64,000 bases of DNA, taken from assembly GCF_000518225.1 (NCBI RefSeq), contig NZ_KI912401.1, positions 313,478-377,477 of the forward strand, written 5' to 3'. The notes below the pieces were generated by a model. The model worked only from the letters and a program-made list of their open reading frames with translations, was not told the DNA's origin and made no database searches. Shown piece by piece: positions 34,435 through 42,198 of this stretch (positions within the stretch are counted from its first letter, which is position 1; every line of letters begins with the position of its first letter). The stretch is from Helicobacter pametensis ATCC 51478. Its GTDB lineage: Bacteria > Campylobacterota > Campylobacteria > Campylobacterales > Helicobacteraceae. The position numbers and the translations under genes are program-made.

Positions 34435-35264
34435 AGAGACTCAAGATTTTTCAAAGCAAACAAGAGCTTAGAGAATGGAGAGAGAATCTAGGAGGCTCAC
34501 TTGGCTTTGTCCCAACGATGGGAGCACTACATGCAGGCCATCTCAGTCTAGCGCAAAAAAGCCTTGAGCAAAATACTCATACACTTTTCTCAATCTTTGT
34601 CAATCCTACGCAATTTGGGGCAAATGAGGATTTTGATAAATATCCAAAAACATTGGACAAAGATATTCAGCTTGCCCAAAGTATCGGGGTCGATGCGATC
34701 TTTGCACCAAATATCAGCGAAATGTATGAAGATAGCGATCCCATCACTCTCAACCCTCCAAAACTCATGGGATCTGTGTATGAGGGATCTCATCGAGAGG
34801 GGCATTTCGCTGGAGTATTACAAATCGTGCTCAAGCTTTTGATGCTCACACAAGCCAAATATGCTTATTTTGGTCGAAAAGATGCCCAGCAACTCCTTTT
34901 GATTCAAAAAATGGTGAAAGATTTTTTCATCCCTACACAAATCATCCCCTGCCCTATTGTCAGAGATATCGATGGTCTAGCTCTTAGCTCAAGAAATATC
35001 TATCTCACCCAAAAAGAGCGCCAAGATGCACTTCAGATCCCTCAAACCCTTCAATGGATACAAGAATCTTTCTTGCAAGGTGAGCGCGATACACACAAGC
35101 TTCGCACACTTGCCCTAGAGAGACTAGATAAAGTCAAAGTAGATTATCTTGCATTTTGTGATCATTCTCTACAAGAGCTTCCATCGATCCTCCCCTCTCA
35201 AACTTTAGTCCTTCTGACTGCCAAAGTAGGCAATACACGATTGCTGGATAACCTATGGCTTTAA
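34431..35264 (+). CDS. panC: Pantothenate synthetase
   Basis: ATP-dependent condensation of pantoate and beta-alanine in coenzyme A synthesis. 277 residues. GFVPTMGALHAGHLSL near residue 24 contains the HIGH-like HAGH, followed by FVNPTQFGANEDFDKYP, HFAGVLQIVLKL, YAYFGRKDAQQLLLI, CPIVRDIDGLALSSRNIYL (the KMSKS-equivalent region). The start overlaps the pyrF stop by four bases, and its 3' end overlaps the porin gene by ten bases. Confidence 0.96.
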   Translation: MKRLKIFQSKQELREWRENLGGSLGFVPTMGALHAGHLSLAQKSLEQNTHTLFSIFVNPTQFGANEDFDKYPKTLDKDIQLAQSIGVDAIFAPNISEMYEDSDPITLNPPKLMGSVYEGSHREGHFAGVLQIVLKLLMLTQAKYAYFGRKDAQQLLLIQKMVKDFFIPTQIIPCPIVRDIDGLALSSRNIYLTQKERQDALQIPQTLQWIQESFLQGERDTHKLRTLALERLDKVKVDYLAFCDHSLQELPSILPSQTLVLLTAKVGNTRLLDNLWL

Positions 35265-36493
35265 AAAAATTTCTATTTGCCCCACTTATCCTACTTCCTA
35301 TATGGGGATATGAAAATATCGATGAAGCTCTCAAAAATGGAATCACCCAAGGAGATGTGGGGTTTGTCACAGACTATCTCAAGCCTGACTATCGTGATGA
35401 AGACAACAATATCCAAGATGCATATTATCTAGCCATTACGATGGGGATCAACTATCGTTCTGCATTCTATAAAAATATGAGATTATCAGTAGGCTTTCGA
35501 GCAGCTTATCCACTTTGGCAATGGCACAAAAACTCACTTTGGGGTCCATCAAATGGAGATTCTACTTATATCAAACGCGGAGATATGTCACTAGATTTTG
35601 ATCCACTTTATCGTGTGATTTTAAGTGATACTTACTTGGAATATTTTGATGGAGATACAAGCATCAAAGGGGGAAGATTCTATCTAGAAAATGAATGGGC
35701 GAGCAATCAAGTTGATGGACTATGGGTCAGAAATCGTTCTTTAGAGAATTTGATGCTTGAATTTCTTTGGATCGGGCAATATGGAGAAGCTACACCCACA
35801 ACAATTACGGCTTTTGGAGAGCCAGAGCCCAATCACAGCGGTTATTTCTACACAGCATCAAAATACTATCTCAAAGATATCTTGTGGGCTAAGTTTTATA
35901 TGTTTTCAGCCTATTCTGTCGCCTTTGGAATGGGAAGCAGTGCCAATGTTGAGTATCGCTTTTCTTCCTCCAAGCTAGGACTCACTCTTCATGCAGCAGG
36001 GAGCTTTGAGTTTGAAAATGGAGCAAAATGGCTTGATAAAGCGAAAGGAATCAGAGGAGGAGATGGGATTGATTTTGATGCAAAGTTTTATATCCAGAGC
36101 AAAATCAATGGGATCGACATCGGTCTAGATCTTGGATATATCCAAAGTGGAAAATATAGTGGATGGGGAAGTCTTGCCCTACTCAATAACACCATTTCAC
36201 CACTTGGCATTGGCAATGTTTTCAATCAAGGCATCGTGGATACAAGTTTGTTTTATGCAACACTTTCTACAAGCTTTGATGCCATAACACTCTCTTTGCT
36301 TTATGGGACAGCTTCCTTTGTCAATCCGCAAATTGCTGCCAAACACTATAGACAAAATGAAGTGGATTTTATGATGAGCTTTAATTTCACCAACAAAGTC
36401 TCAGCTTTTTTCAATGTCTATAACACCCATCTTGGCAATCAAGCGATCCCAACCACAACAGAGCTTCAGGCGGGAGTGCGACTTTTCTTCTAA
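35255..36493 (+). CDS. Outer membrane porin, Helicobacter Hof/OprD-like family
   Basis: 412-residue outer membrane protein. Signal peptide (MALKKFLFAPLILLPIWG, cleaved near WGYE), then NGITQGDVGFVTDYLK, a segment like that in Helicobacter Hof and other OprD-like porins, and a run of amphipathic beta strands (for example YYLAITMGINYRSAFYKNMR) up to a C-terminal aromatic residue (TTTELQAGVRLFF), the BAM signal. About 16-18 strands are expected. The ATG at 35255 lies within panC (ten-base overlap), so it is probably transcribed with the operon, although a promoter inside panC cannot be excluded. The substrate is unknown. Confidence 0.82.
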   Translation: MALKKFLFAPLILLPIWGYENIDEALKNGITQGDVGFVTDYLKPDYRDEDNNIQDAYYLAITMGINYRSAFYKNMRLSVGFRAAYPLWQWHKNSLWGPSNGDSTYIKRGDMSLDFDPLYRVILSDTYLEYFDGDTSIKGGRFYLENEWASNQVDGLWVRNRSLENLMLEFLWIGQYGEATPTTITAFGEPEPNHSGYFYTASKYYLKDILWAKFYMFSAYSVAFGMGSSANVEYRFSSSKLGLTLHAAGSFEFENGAKWLDKAKGIRGGDGIDFDAKFYIQSKINGIDIGLDLGYIQSGKYSGWGSLALLNNTISPLGIGNVFNQGIVDTSLFYATLSTSFDAITLSLLYGTASFVNPQIAAKHYRQNEVDFMMSFNFTNKVSAFFNVYNTHLGNQAIPTTTELQAGVRLFF

Positions 36494-36505
36494 AAAATCA
36501 GAAAC

Positions 36506-36524
36506 AAATATGATAATCATTCCT
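36506..36524 (+). promoter_or_regulatory. Fur-box-like site upstream of feoB
   Basis: ATGATAATCATT at 36510-36521 gives 13 of 19 matches to the classical Fur consensus when aligned on its centre, with the central GATAATCATT perfect. It lies about 65-80 bases upstream of the feoB start. FeoB is iron-repressed by Fur in H. pylori. Binding itself is inferred. Confidence 0.5.
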
Positions 36525-36531
36525 AGTTTTA

Positions 36532-36553
36532 TTGATTCATAATTAAGAATCAA
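36532..36553 (+). promoter_or_regulatory. Perfect inverted repeat at the feoB promoter
   Basis: TTGATTC, eight bases, GAATCAA: a perfect seven-base inverted repeat directly upstream of a likely -10 element (TAGAAT at 36555-36560). A dimeric regulator bound here would block the promoter. The AT-rich spacer and its closeness to the Fur-like site suggest a second Fur operator, or the site of another regulator. Confidence 0.5.
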
Positions 36554-36587
36554 GTAGAATGTATGAAATTTCACTTGAGGATAAACT

Positions 36588-38726
36588 ATGAATCGAAAAA
36601 TCACTATCGCATTGGCTGGTCAGCCCAATGTCGGCAAAAGTTCCATCATCAACAAAATGAGTGGATCCAATCTCAAAGTCGGAAACTTCCCTGGTGTCAC
36701 GATCGAAAAAGCAGAAGCCAAGATTTTCTACAAAAACTATGAGATCAACATCATTGATCTGCCTGGGACATACTCACTCAACCAATATTCTCCAGAAGAA
36801 AAAGTCACCCAGCACTTTTTGCTCAATGAATCTTATGATCTCATTCTCAATGTCGTTGATTCGACAAATCTAGAGCGAAACCTCTTACTCACTGCCCAAA
36901 TCCTTGAACTCAACAAAAAAACTCTTCTTGCCCTCAATATGAATGATGAGGCACAAAAAGAGGGAATCCAAATTGACTCCAATCTTCTCTCAAGTATCTT
37001 GGGGATCCCAGCTCTTAAAATAAGTGCAAAAAGTCAAAATGATATGATTGCCCTCCTTGATGCAATCATCCTTCTGCACACCAAGCCATTCTCTCCTCCT
37101 AAGCGCACATATGCTGAACATATCGAGGAGGCAATCTGTGAGATCCAAAACCATCTCAATCTCAAGCAATATCCATGCATCAAACAAGTCATGCAAGAGG
37201 GGCATTTCATCGATTTTAGGCATCTAGCGATTCTTCTGCTTCAGCAAAATGAAAAAATCTACACGCTTCTCTCATCTAAGCCCTGCTGGGTTGAGCTCTC
37301 ACCTCTTGTCGCACAATTGATCTCTAGAATCTATCAGCAATCTCAAGAGCATCATATGAGCGAGGTTTTTGCACTTGATCATTATGCTTATGCCAAGGGG
37401 GCAAGCCTAGAAGTGCAAAAAAGAGCCAATAGCCCCAAAGATAAAACACAAAAAATCGATTCTATTCTGCTCAATAAATACTTGGGGATTCCTATATTTT
37501 TGCTTTTGATGTGGGTTTTGTTTCAGGCGACTTTTACTCTTGGTGCAATCCCCAAAGATGCGATTGAAGAGGGATTTGCATCTCTTGGTAGTCTCATCCA
37601 ATCCCATATCCCACATCCAGAACTTGCCTCTCTTCTCTCTGATGGAATCATTGGGGGAGTTGGAGCGGTGATTAGCTTTTTGCCTGATATTTTGATTCTC
37701 TTTCTTGGGATTGTGCTACTAGAGAGCACGGGCTATATGGCTAGAGTTGCTTTCTTGCTTGATGGATTCTTCCATCGCTTTGGCTTGCATGGCAAAAGTT
37801 TCATTCCCCTTGTGACGGGATTTGGTTGTAGTGTGCCAGCTTATATGAGCACAAGAATGCTCAAAAATCGCGGGGATAAGATGCTCACACTCTTTATCAT
37901 TAATTTTATGAGTTGTAGTGCAAGGCTTCCTGTGTATGTTTTGTTTATCGGTGCATTTTTCCCAGCCAATCAAAGCGGAAATATGCTCTTTGGAATCTAT
38001 ATTTTTGGTGCGATTATTGGTCTTATCATGGCAAAGATTCTTAAGCTCACCGCATTCAAAGGTATTGATGAGCCATTTGTGATGGAGATGCCAAAATATC
38101 GCCTCCCCTCACTAAGACTAATATGGATGAGTGTATGGAACAAGGCCAAAATGTATCTCAAGAAGGCAGGAACCTTCATCCTTGTAGCATCGATTCTGAT
38201 TTGGTTTGCAGGTAAATATCCCCAAAACCAAGACATCATCACCCAATATGAACAAAAACAAGAATATCTAGAACAACACAAAGCAAGCCAAGAGCAAATC
38301 GATGCACTTCTCAATGAGCAGAATGCTCTATTGCTCGAGCAGACCTATCTTGGGCGCTTTGGAGAGCTTCTCTCTCCCATTTTTGCTCCTTTTGATTTTG
38401 ATTGGCGCTTGTCTGTCTCACTTGTAACTGGGATTGCTGCCAAAGAAGTGATGATCTCTACCCTTGGCGTGCTTTATGCGCTTGGTGAAGATCTTGATGA
38501 GACAAGTCAGAATCTTATGCAAACACTCAAAGACAAGATTTCCCTTCCTTCAGCGATCGCATTTTTGATGTTTGTGATGTTTTATAATCCTTGCTTTGCA
38601 GCCACTATTGTGTTTGGAAAAGAGGCTGGGGGAAGAAAATATATGGTCTATCTCTTTATCTTCACCTCCTTAGTGGCATATTTTTTCGCTCTTTTAGGGT
38701 ATTTTGGAGCAAGCTTATTGCTCTAA
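36588..38726 (+). CDS. feoB: Ferrous iron transport protein B
   Basis: Inner-membrane Fe(II) transporter with an N-terminal G protein. 712 residues, longer than the roughly 640 of H. pylori. G1 is GQPNVGKSS (about 11), G2 GVTIEK, G3 DLPGTYS, G4 the variant NMND. The transport part has a first Gate block LSDGIIGGVGAVISFLPDI, FGCSVPAYMSTR, a second block SLVTGIAAKEVMISTLGVLY and NPCFAATIVF with the conserved cysteine. A charged coiled insert (EQKQEYLEQHKASQEQIDAL) lies in the C-terminal half between Gate regions. No feoA neighbour. TTGAGGATAAACT precedes the ATG. Iron-dependent control is suggested by the two sites upstream. Confidence 0.96.
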   Translation: MNRKITIALAGQPNVGKSSIINKMSGSNLKVGNFPGVTIEKAEAKIFYKNYEINIIDLPGTYSLNQYSPEEKVTQHFLLNESYDLILNVVDSTNLERNLLLTAQILELNKKTLLALNMNDEAQKEGIQIDSNLLSSILGIPALKISAKSQNDMIALLDAIILLHTKPFSPPKRTYAEHIEEAICEIQNHLNLKQYPCIKQVMQEGHFIDFRHLAILLLQQNEKIYTLLSSKPCWVELSPLVAQLISRIYQQSQEHHMSEVFALDHYAYAKGASLEVQKRANSPKDKTQKIDSILLNKYLGIPIFLLLMWVLFQATFTLGAIPKDAIEEGFASLGSLIQSHIPHPELASLLSDGIIGGVGAVISFLPDILILFLGIVLLESTGYMARVAFLLDGFFHRFGLHGKSFIPLVTGFGCSVPAYMSTRMLKNRGDKMLTLFIINFMSCSARLPVYVLFIGAFFPANQSGNMLFGIYIFGAIIGLIMAKILKLTAFKGIDEPFVMEMPKYRLPSLRLIWMSVWNKAKMYLKKAGTFILVASILIWFAGKYPQNQDIITQYEQKQEYLEQHKASQEQIDALLNEQNALLLEQTYLGRFGELLSPIFAPFDFDWRLSVSLVTGIAAKEVMISTLGVLYALGEDLDETSQNLMQTLKDKISLPSAIAFLMFVMFYNPCFAATIVFGKEAGGRKYMVYLFIFTSLVAYFFALLGYFGASLLL

Positions 38727-38830
38727 ATCCCAATTTCATATCATCACATCATATTTTAGGAAGGAGGATTTCAATCCCCCTCCCCCCTCCTCTTTCTTCA
38801 AAAACGACCCACAAATTTACACAAACCTTC

Positions 38831-38859
38831 TTGACAAACATCTTTTGTTTCTTTATAAT
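38831..38859 (+). promoter_or_regulatory. Consensus sigma-70 promoter for the tRNA cluster
   Basis: TTGACA at 38831-38836 and TATAAT at 38854-38859, with exactly 17 bases between, both perfect matches to the sigma-70 consensus. The first tRNA base is 21 bases after the -10. A full -35 box is unusual in this phylum and fits a strong stable-RNA promoter. The stretch before it (38727-38830) is C-rich (CCCCCTCCCCCC near 38778) with no gene. Confidence 0.8.
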
Positions 38860-38880
38860 CCCACCTTTGATTTTGGTCAT

Positions 38881-38958
38881 CGGGGCGTAGCGCAGTCTGG
38901 TTAGCGCACTTGGTTTGGGACCAAGGGGTCGAAGGTTCGAATCCTTTCGCCCCGACCA
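38881..38958 (+). tRNA. tRNA-Pro (TGG)
   Basis: Folds as a cloverleaf with acceptor CGGGGCG/CGCCCCG, anticodon loop TTTGGGA (anticodon TGG), T-loop GGTTCGAATCC and encoded 3' CCA at 38956-38958. First in a four-tRNA run behind a consensus promoter. Confidence 0.97.
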
Positions 38959-38972
38959 TTTCTTACTTCTAT

Positions 38973-39050
38973 GGTGGGTGTAGCTCAGTTGGTTAGAGCA
39001 TCAGATTGTGGTCCTGAGGGTCGTGGGTTCGATCCCCATCACCCACCCCA
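38973..39050 (+). tRNA. tRNA-His (GTG)
   Basis: Acceptor GTGGGTG/CACCCAC with anticodon GTG, T-loop GGTTCGATCC and encoded CCA. The extra G at 38973 opposite the discriminator C is the G-1 identity base required by histidyl-tRNA synthetase (hisS is at the left end of the window). Confidence 0.97.
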
Positions 39051-39061
39051 TAGTTTTTTGT

Positions 39062-39138
39062 GCGTTCGTAGCTCAATTGGATAGAGCACCAGACTTCGGA
39101 TCTGGGGGTTAGGGGTTCGACTCCCTTCGGGCGTACCA
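39062..39138 (+). tRNA. tRNA-Arg (TCG)
   Basis: Acceptor GCGTTCG pairs with CGGGCGT with G-T wobbles, anticodon stem CCAGA/TCTGG enclosing CTTCGGA (anticodon TCG), encoded CCA at 39136-39138. Confidence 0.95.
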
Positions 39139-39150
39139 TAACCCTTATTT

Positions 39151-39227
39151 GCGCTCATAGCTCAGCTGGATAGAGCAACGGCCTTCTAAGCCGTAGGTCA
39201 GAGGTTCGAATCCTCTTGGGCGTACCA
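39151..39227 (+). tRNA. tRNA-Arg (TCT)
   Basis: Acceptor GCGCTCA/TGGGCGT, anticodon stem ACGGC/GCCGT enclosing CTTCTAA (anticodon TCT, reads AGA/AGG), encoded CCA. Very like the preceding tRNA-Arg in its acceptor, probably from an old duplication. Confidence 0.95.
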
Positions 39228-39276
39228 CTCTTTCTTGATCACATTTAATAACAACTTTTTTCCTTTTGAGACACAC

Positions 39277-39282
39277 TATAAT
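39277..39282 (+). promoter_or_regulatory. -10 element upstream of the methyltransferase gene
   Basis: TATAAT at 39277-39282, 32 bases upstream of the chosen start of the next gene and 50 bases after the last tRNA. No -35 match. Confidence 0.45.
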
Positions 39283-39313
39283 GCCTCCTTTATATTTACA
39301 TAAAGGATTTTTT

Positions 39314-40855
39314 ATGCATTCTTGGAATCAAGGCTATGTCACAGATATCAATTACACCAAAGGATATTATGGGACGCTCAACCCATTGCGCATCAAACTC
39401 TGCTTTCTTGCCCAAAAACTTCTCCCTCCCAAAATCTCAACAGCATGTGAGCTTGGATTTGGTCATGGAATCACCCTAAACTTCAACGCCGCAAGTGCCA
39501 ATGCAAGATGGTATGGGACAGATTTCAATGCATCTCAAGCATGCTTTGCTCAAAACCTTGCTCAGATCTCGACAGCCCCGCTTAATATCTATGATGATTC
39601 TTTTGGTGAATTTCTCAAACGCGATGATTTGCCTCAGTTTGATTTCATTGCTTTGCATGGGATCTTCTCTTGGGTATCTGAAGAGATTCAAGCCCAGATT
39701 CTAGAGTTTATCCGCAACAAACTCAATGTAGGGGGAGTTTGTCTAATGAGCTACAACTGCCAAGCTGGATGGGCTGCGACAGCTCCACTTAGAGATCTGA
39801 TCCGCACTTATTCTCATTACCTCACACCCCTTGGCAAAAGCAGTTCAGAGCGTGTCAAAGAAGGCTTGGACTTTGTCAATGCTTTGATGTCTCTTCCTTG
39901 TAGTGAAAGCTTCAAAAGCCCCAAACTCACATCAGTACTCACCACACTAAGCAAAATGGATAGCATTTATCTCGCTCATGAACTTCTCAATGAGCATCAC
40001 CATCCATTTAATTTCGTTGAGATGTCTAAACTCATGGGACAAGCCAAACTTGAGTTTGCCTCTTATGCAAATTTTTCAGATCATCTCACCAATATTCAAC
40101 TACTTCCTCAAGAAAAAGAGCTGCTTATGCAAGTTGCACATAATCACTCAATCTATGAAATGCTCAAAGATCTGATGTTCTCTGTTAGCTTTAGAAGTGA
40201 TTATTGGGCGAAAGGAACTATTAGATTGACAGAGAATCAGGCCCTAGAAGAACTTCTCAAGCTCAAAGTCGTCCTTTATATTCCATATGCCAATGTTGAT
40301 TATGAGATCAAGACTTATCGTGGAAGCTTCAAACTCAATGAGGATTTCTATCAACCCATCCTTGAAACACTCAAAGACAATCAACCCACCTCGATTGCCA
40401 CAATCAAAGAAAAGCTTGAAAAATCACTCAAGAGAGATGTGCAGTTTGCTGAGCTAGTTGAAGCTATGATTGCACTAAGCAATAAAGAGCATATCAAGCT
40501 TGTCCAAGAAGAAGAACACATTCAAGAATCTCAAAACTACACACAAAATCTCAATCGCCACATCCTTCAGCAATCCCTTCAACCACAAAACTATATCAAT
40601 CACCTCATTAGTCCAGTGAGCGGAGAAGCAATCCCACTTAATCGATTTGAGTTGTTGTTTTTGTATGCATCCACACTTTTCAAAGAACCAAAAGAATGGG
40701 TTTCTTTTGTGTCAAATCATTTTCAAAAATATGGGGAGAAAATCATCAAAGATGGCAAAGAGCTTTCTGATCAAGAAACCATGGAAGAGCTTGAGAAACA
40801 AGCACAAGCCATTCAAGAGTGGATTCCAATTCTTCATAAACTAAAAGTGATCTAA
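39314..40855 (+). CDS. SAM-dependent methyltransferase with methyltransferase regulatory domain
   Basis: 513 residues. The N-terminal Rossmann fold carries motif I ACELGFGHGITLNFNA (about 45) and an acidic YGTDFNASQ after the second strand, with FDFIALHGIFSWV as motif IV. The middle fits the methyltransferase regulatory domain (MRD) of a family common in Helicobacter and Campylobacter, with MSYNCQAGWAATAPLRDLI and LMSLPCSESFKSPK. A winged-helix-like C-terminal part follows (LKDNQPTSIATIKEKLEK). The ATG at 39314 follows AAAGGA; an upstream in-frame start at 39266 lies on the -10 element and is unlikely. Substrate unknown. H. pylori has related proteins of unknown role. Confidence 0.85.
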   Translation: MHSWNQGYVTDINYTKGYYGTLNPLRIKLCFLAQKLLPPKISTACELGFGHGITLNFNAASANARWYGTDFNASQACFAQNLAQISTAPLNIYDDSFGEFLKRDDLPQFDFIALHGIFSWVSEEIQAQILEFIRNKLNVGGVCLMSYNCQAGWAATAPLRDLIRTYSHYLTPLGKSSSERVKEGLDFVNALMSLPCSESFKSPKLTSVLTTLSKMDSIYLAHELLNEHHHPFNFVEMSKLMGQAKLEFASYANFSDHLTNIQLLPQEKELLMQVAHNHSIYEMLKDLMFSVSFRSDYWAKGTIRLTENQALEELLKLKVVLYIPYANVDYEIKTYRGSFKLNEDFYQPILETLKDNQPTSIATIKEKLEKSLKRDVQFAELVEAMIALSNKEHIKLVQEEEHIQESQNYTQNLNRHILQQSLQPQNYINHLISPVSGEAIPLNRFELLFLYASTLFKEPKEWVSFVSNHFQKYGEKIIKDGKELSDQETMEELEKQAQAIQEWIPILHKLKVI

Positions 40856-40874
40856 GGATATTTAAGCTCAGATA

Positions 40875-40890
40875 TGGAACCAAATTTGCT
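40875..40890 (+). promoter_or_regulatory. Sigma-54 (RpoN) promoter of the flgB operon
   Basis: TGGAAC-CAAAT-TTGCT at 40875-40890: the invariant GG (40876-40877) and GC (40888-40889) are ten bases apart, as in the -24/-12 consensus TGGCAC-N5-TTGC. It is 39 bases upstream of the flgB start. The flgB operon is RpoN/FlgR dependent in H. pylori and C. jejuni. Confidence 0.8.
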
Positions 40891-40928
40891 TTGTTTTGGG
40901 ATATATCAAACAAAGCAAAGAGGTTCAA

Positions 40929-41360
40929 ATGAGCTTTATTGAAGTTTCTCCAGTTTATAAATACGCTCATCAAGCACTTGATTTTCGCTCAATGCGTCAA
41001 GATTTGATTGCTGGGAATATTGCCAATGTCGATACACCTTTCTACAAGCCGCGTGATATTGATTTTGAATCTTATCTAGCCAAAGAAATCAAAGAAGAAC
41101 TTGGCGGAAAAGATCCTTTTAAGCTTAAATTGGCACACACAGATTCTCGTCATATCGATCCCAATACACAGACAAGCTCTGCAGCTACATTGTTTTTTAG
41201 AGATGGACATATGGCAAGAAATGATGGCAATAGTGTAGATCTCGATGTAGAAACAAGTGAAATGGGAAAAAATAGTGTGATGTATCAAGCACTTATCGGG
41301 GCACTCAAGAAACATAAGGGCATTTTCGCCTATGCTTTAGAATCATCAAAGAATATTTAA
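40929..41360 (+). CDS. flgB: Flagellar basal-body proximal rod protein FlgB
   Basis: 143-residue rod subunit exported through the flagellar type III apparatus. The N-terminal ALDFRSMRQDLIAGNIANVD and TPFYKPRDIDFESYL follow the conserved rod-protein pattern (NIANxxTPxY), and the C-terminal helical YQALIGALKKHKGIFAYALE polymerises. ATG 40929 is preceded by AAAGAGG; an upstream in-frame start would fall between the sigma-54 promoter and this site. First gene of flgB-flgC-fliE-ftsI, behind an RpoN promoter. Confidence 0.95.
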   Translation: MSFIEVSPVYKYAHQALDFRSMRQDLIAGNIANVDTPFYKPRDIDFESYLAKEIKEELGGKDPFKLKLAHTDSRHIDPNTQTSSAATLFFRDGHMARNDGNSVDLDVETSEMGKNSVMYQALIGALKKHKGIFAYALESSKNI

Positions 41361-41369
41361 GGAGAAACT

Positions 41370-41864
41370 ATGGCTTTTTTATCAAGTTTTGATATCAGCG
41401 GATATGGACTTTCAGCCCAACGCGTCAGAGTCAATACAATCTCATCCAATATCGCCAATGCCAACACAACGCGCACAGATGAGGGTGGACCATATCGCAG
41501 AAAAGAAGTTGTGTTTAGAGCAATTGATTTTGACAAGATTCTCAATGAAAAAATTGCTCAAAACAATCATGCACTAGGTTATGAGGATCCCCTTGATGAG
41601 GGACTTATGGGAGAGAAACCTATCCCTGCTCTCACAAGCGTTGTGATTGATAAGATTGTTAGAGATGATTCTAATTTTAAGCTAAAATACGATCCAAGTC
41701 ATCCTGATGCAGATGCCAATGGCTATGTGGCTTATCCCAATGTCAATCCCGTCGTAGAGATGGCAGACCTTATCGAAGCCACACGAGCCTATCAAGCCAA
41801 TGTCTCAGCATTCCAAAGTGCCAAGACTATGGCAAGCAATGCGATTACGATGTTTCAAGCTTAA
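41370..41864 (+). CDS. flgC: Flagellar basal-body rod protein FlgC
   Basis: 164-residue rod subunit. N-terminal FDISGYGLSAQRVRVNTISS with NIANANTTRTDEGGPYRRKEV is the flagellar rod signature; the C-terminal DLIEATRAYQANVSAFQSAK is the conserved C-terminal rod helix. AAGGAG before ATG, nine bases after flgB. Confidence 0.96.
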   Translation: MAFLSSFDISGYGLSAQRVRVNTISSNIANANTTRTDEGGPYRRKEVVFRAIDFDKILNEKIAQNNHALGYEDPLDEGLMGEKPIPALTSVVIDKIVRDDSNFKLKYDPSHPDADANGYVAYPNVNPVVEMADLIEATRAYQANVSAFQSAKTMASNAITMFQA

Positions 41865-41877
41865 GGAGGAATGAGAT

Positions 41878-42195
41878 ATGACAAACAAATTTGGAATCAT
41901 CAATAATGATATCAAGCACGTCTCTCAAACCATTGACTCCAAGCCCTCTGTCGCGCAAGTCGATCCAAGCAAAGCCAAAAATTTTGAAGATCTTCTCAAA
42001 GGCAGTATCAAAGAACTCAATCAAGAGCAAAAAGTCGCCGAAAAAGCATTGGCTGATATGGCGACTGGACAGATCAAAGATTTGCATCAAGCTGCTATTG
42101 CAATTGGAAGGGCGGAGACGAGCATGAAAGTTATGCTTGAGGTAAGAAACAAAGCTATCAGTGCATACAAGGAAATCTTGAGAACACAAGTCTAA
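41878..42195 (+). CDS. fliE: Flagellar hook-basal body protein FliE
   Basis: 105-residue adaptor linking MS ring and rod. The family pattern is FEDLLKGSIKELNQEQKVAE followed by LADMATGQIKDLHQAAIAIG, KAETSMKVM-like RAETSMKVMLEVRNKAISAY. It starts 13 bases after flgC with AAGGAGG and is followed four bases after the stop by ftsI, as at HP1557/HP1556. Confidence 0.95.
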   Translation: MTNKFGIINNDIKHVSQTIDSKPSVAQVDPSKAKNFEDLLKGSIKELNQEQKVAEKALADMATGQIKDLHQAAIAIGRAETSMKVMLEVRNKAISAYKEILRTQV

Positions 42196-42198
42196 CCC

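Noticed and set aside
38973-39227. Tandem repeat of the two tRNA-Arg genes as an attachment site
   Set aside because: They share acceptor sequences as isoacceptors do, and no integrase or partial tRNA copy lies nearby.
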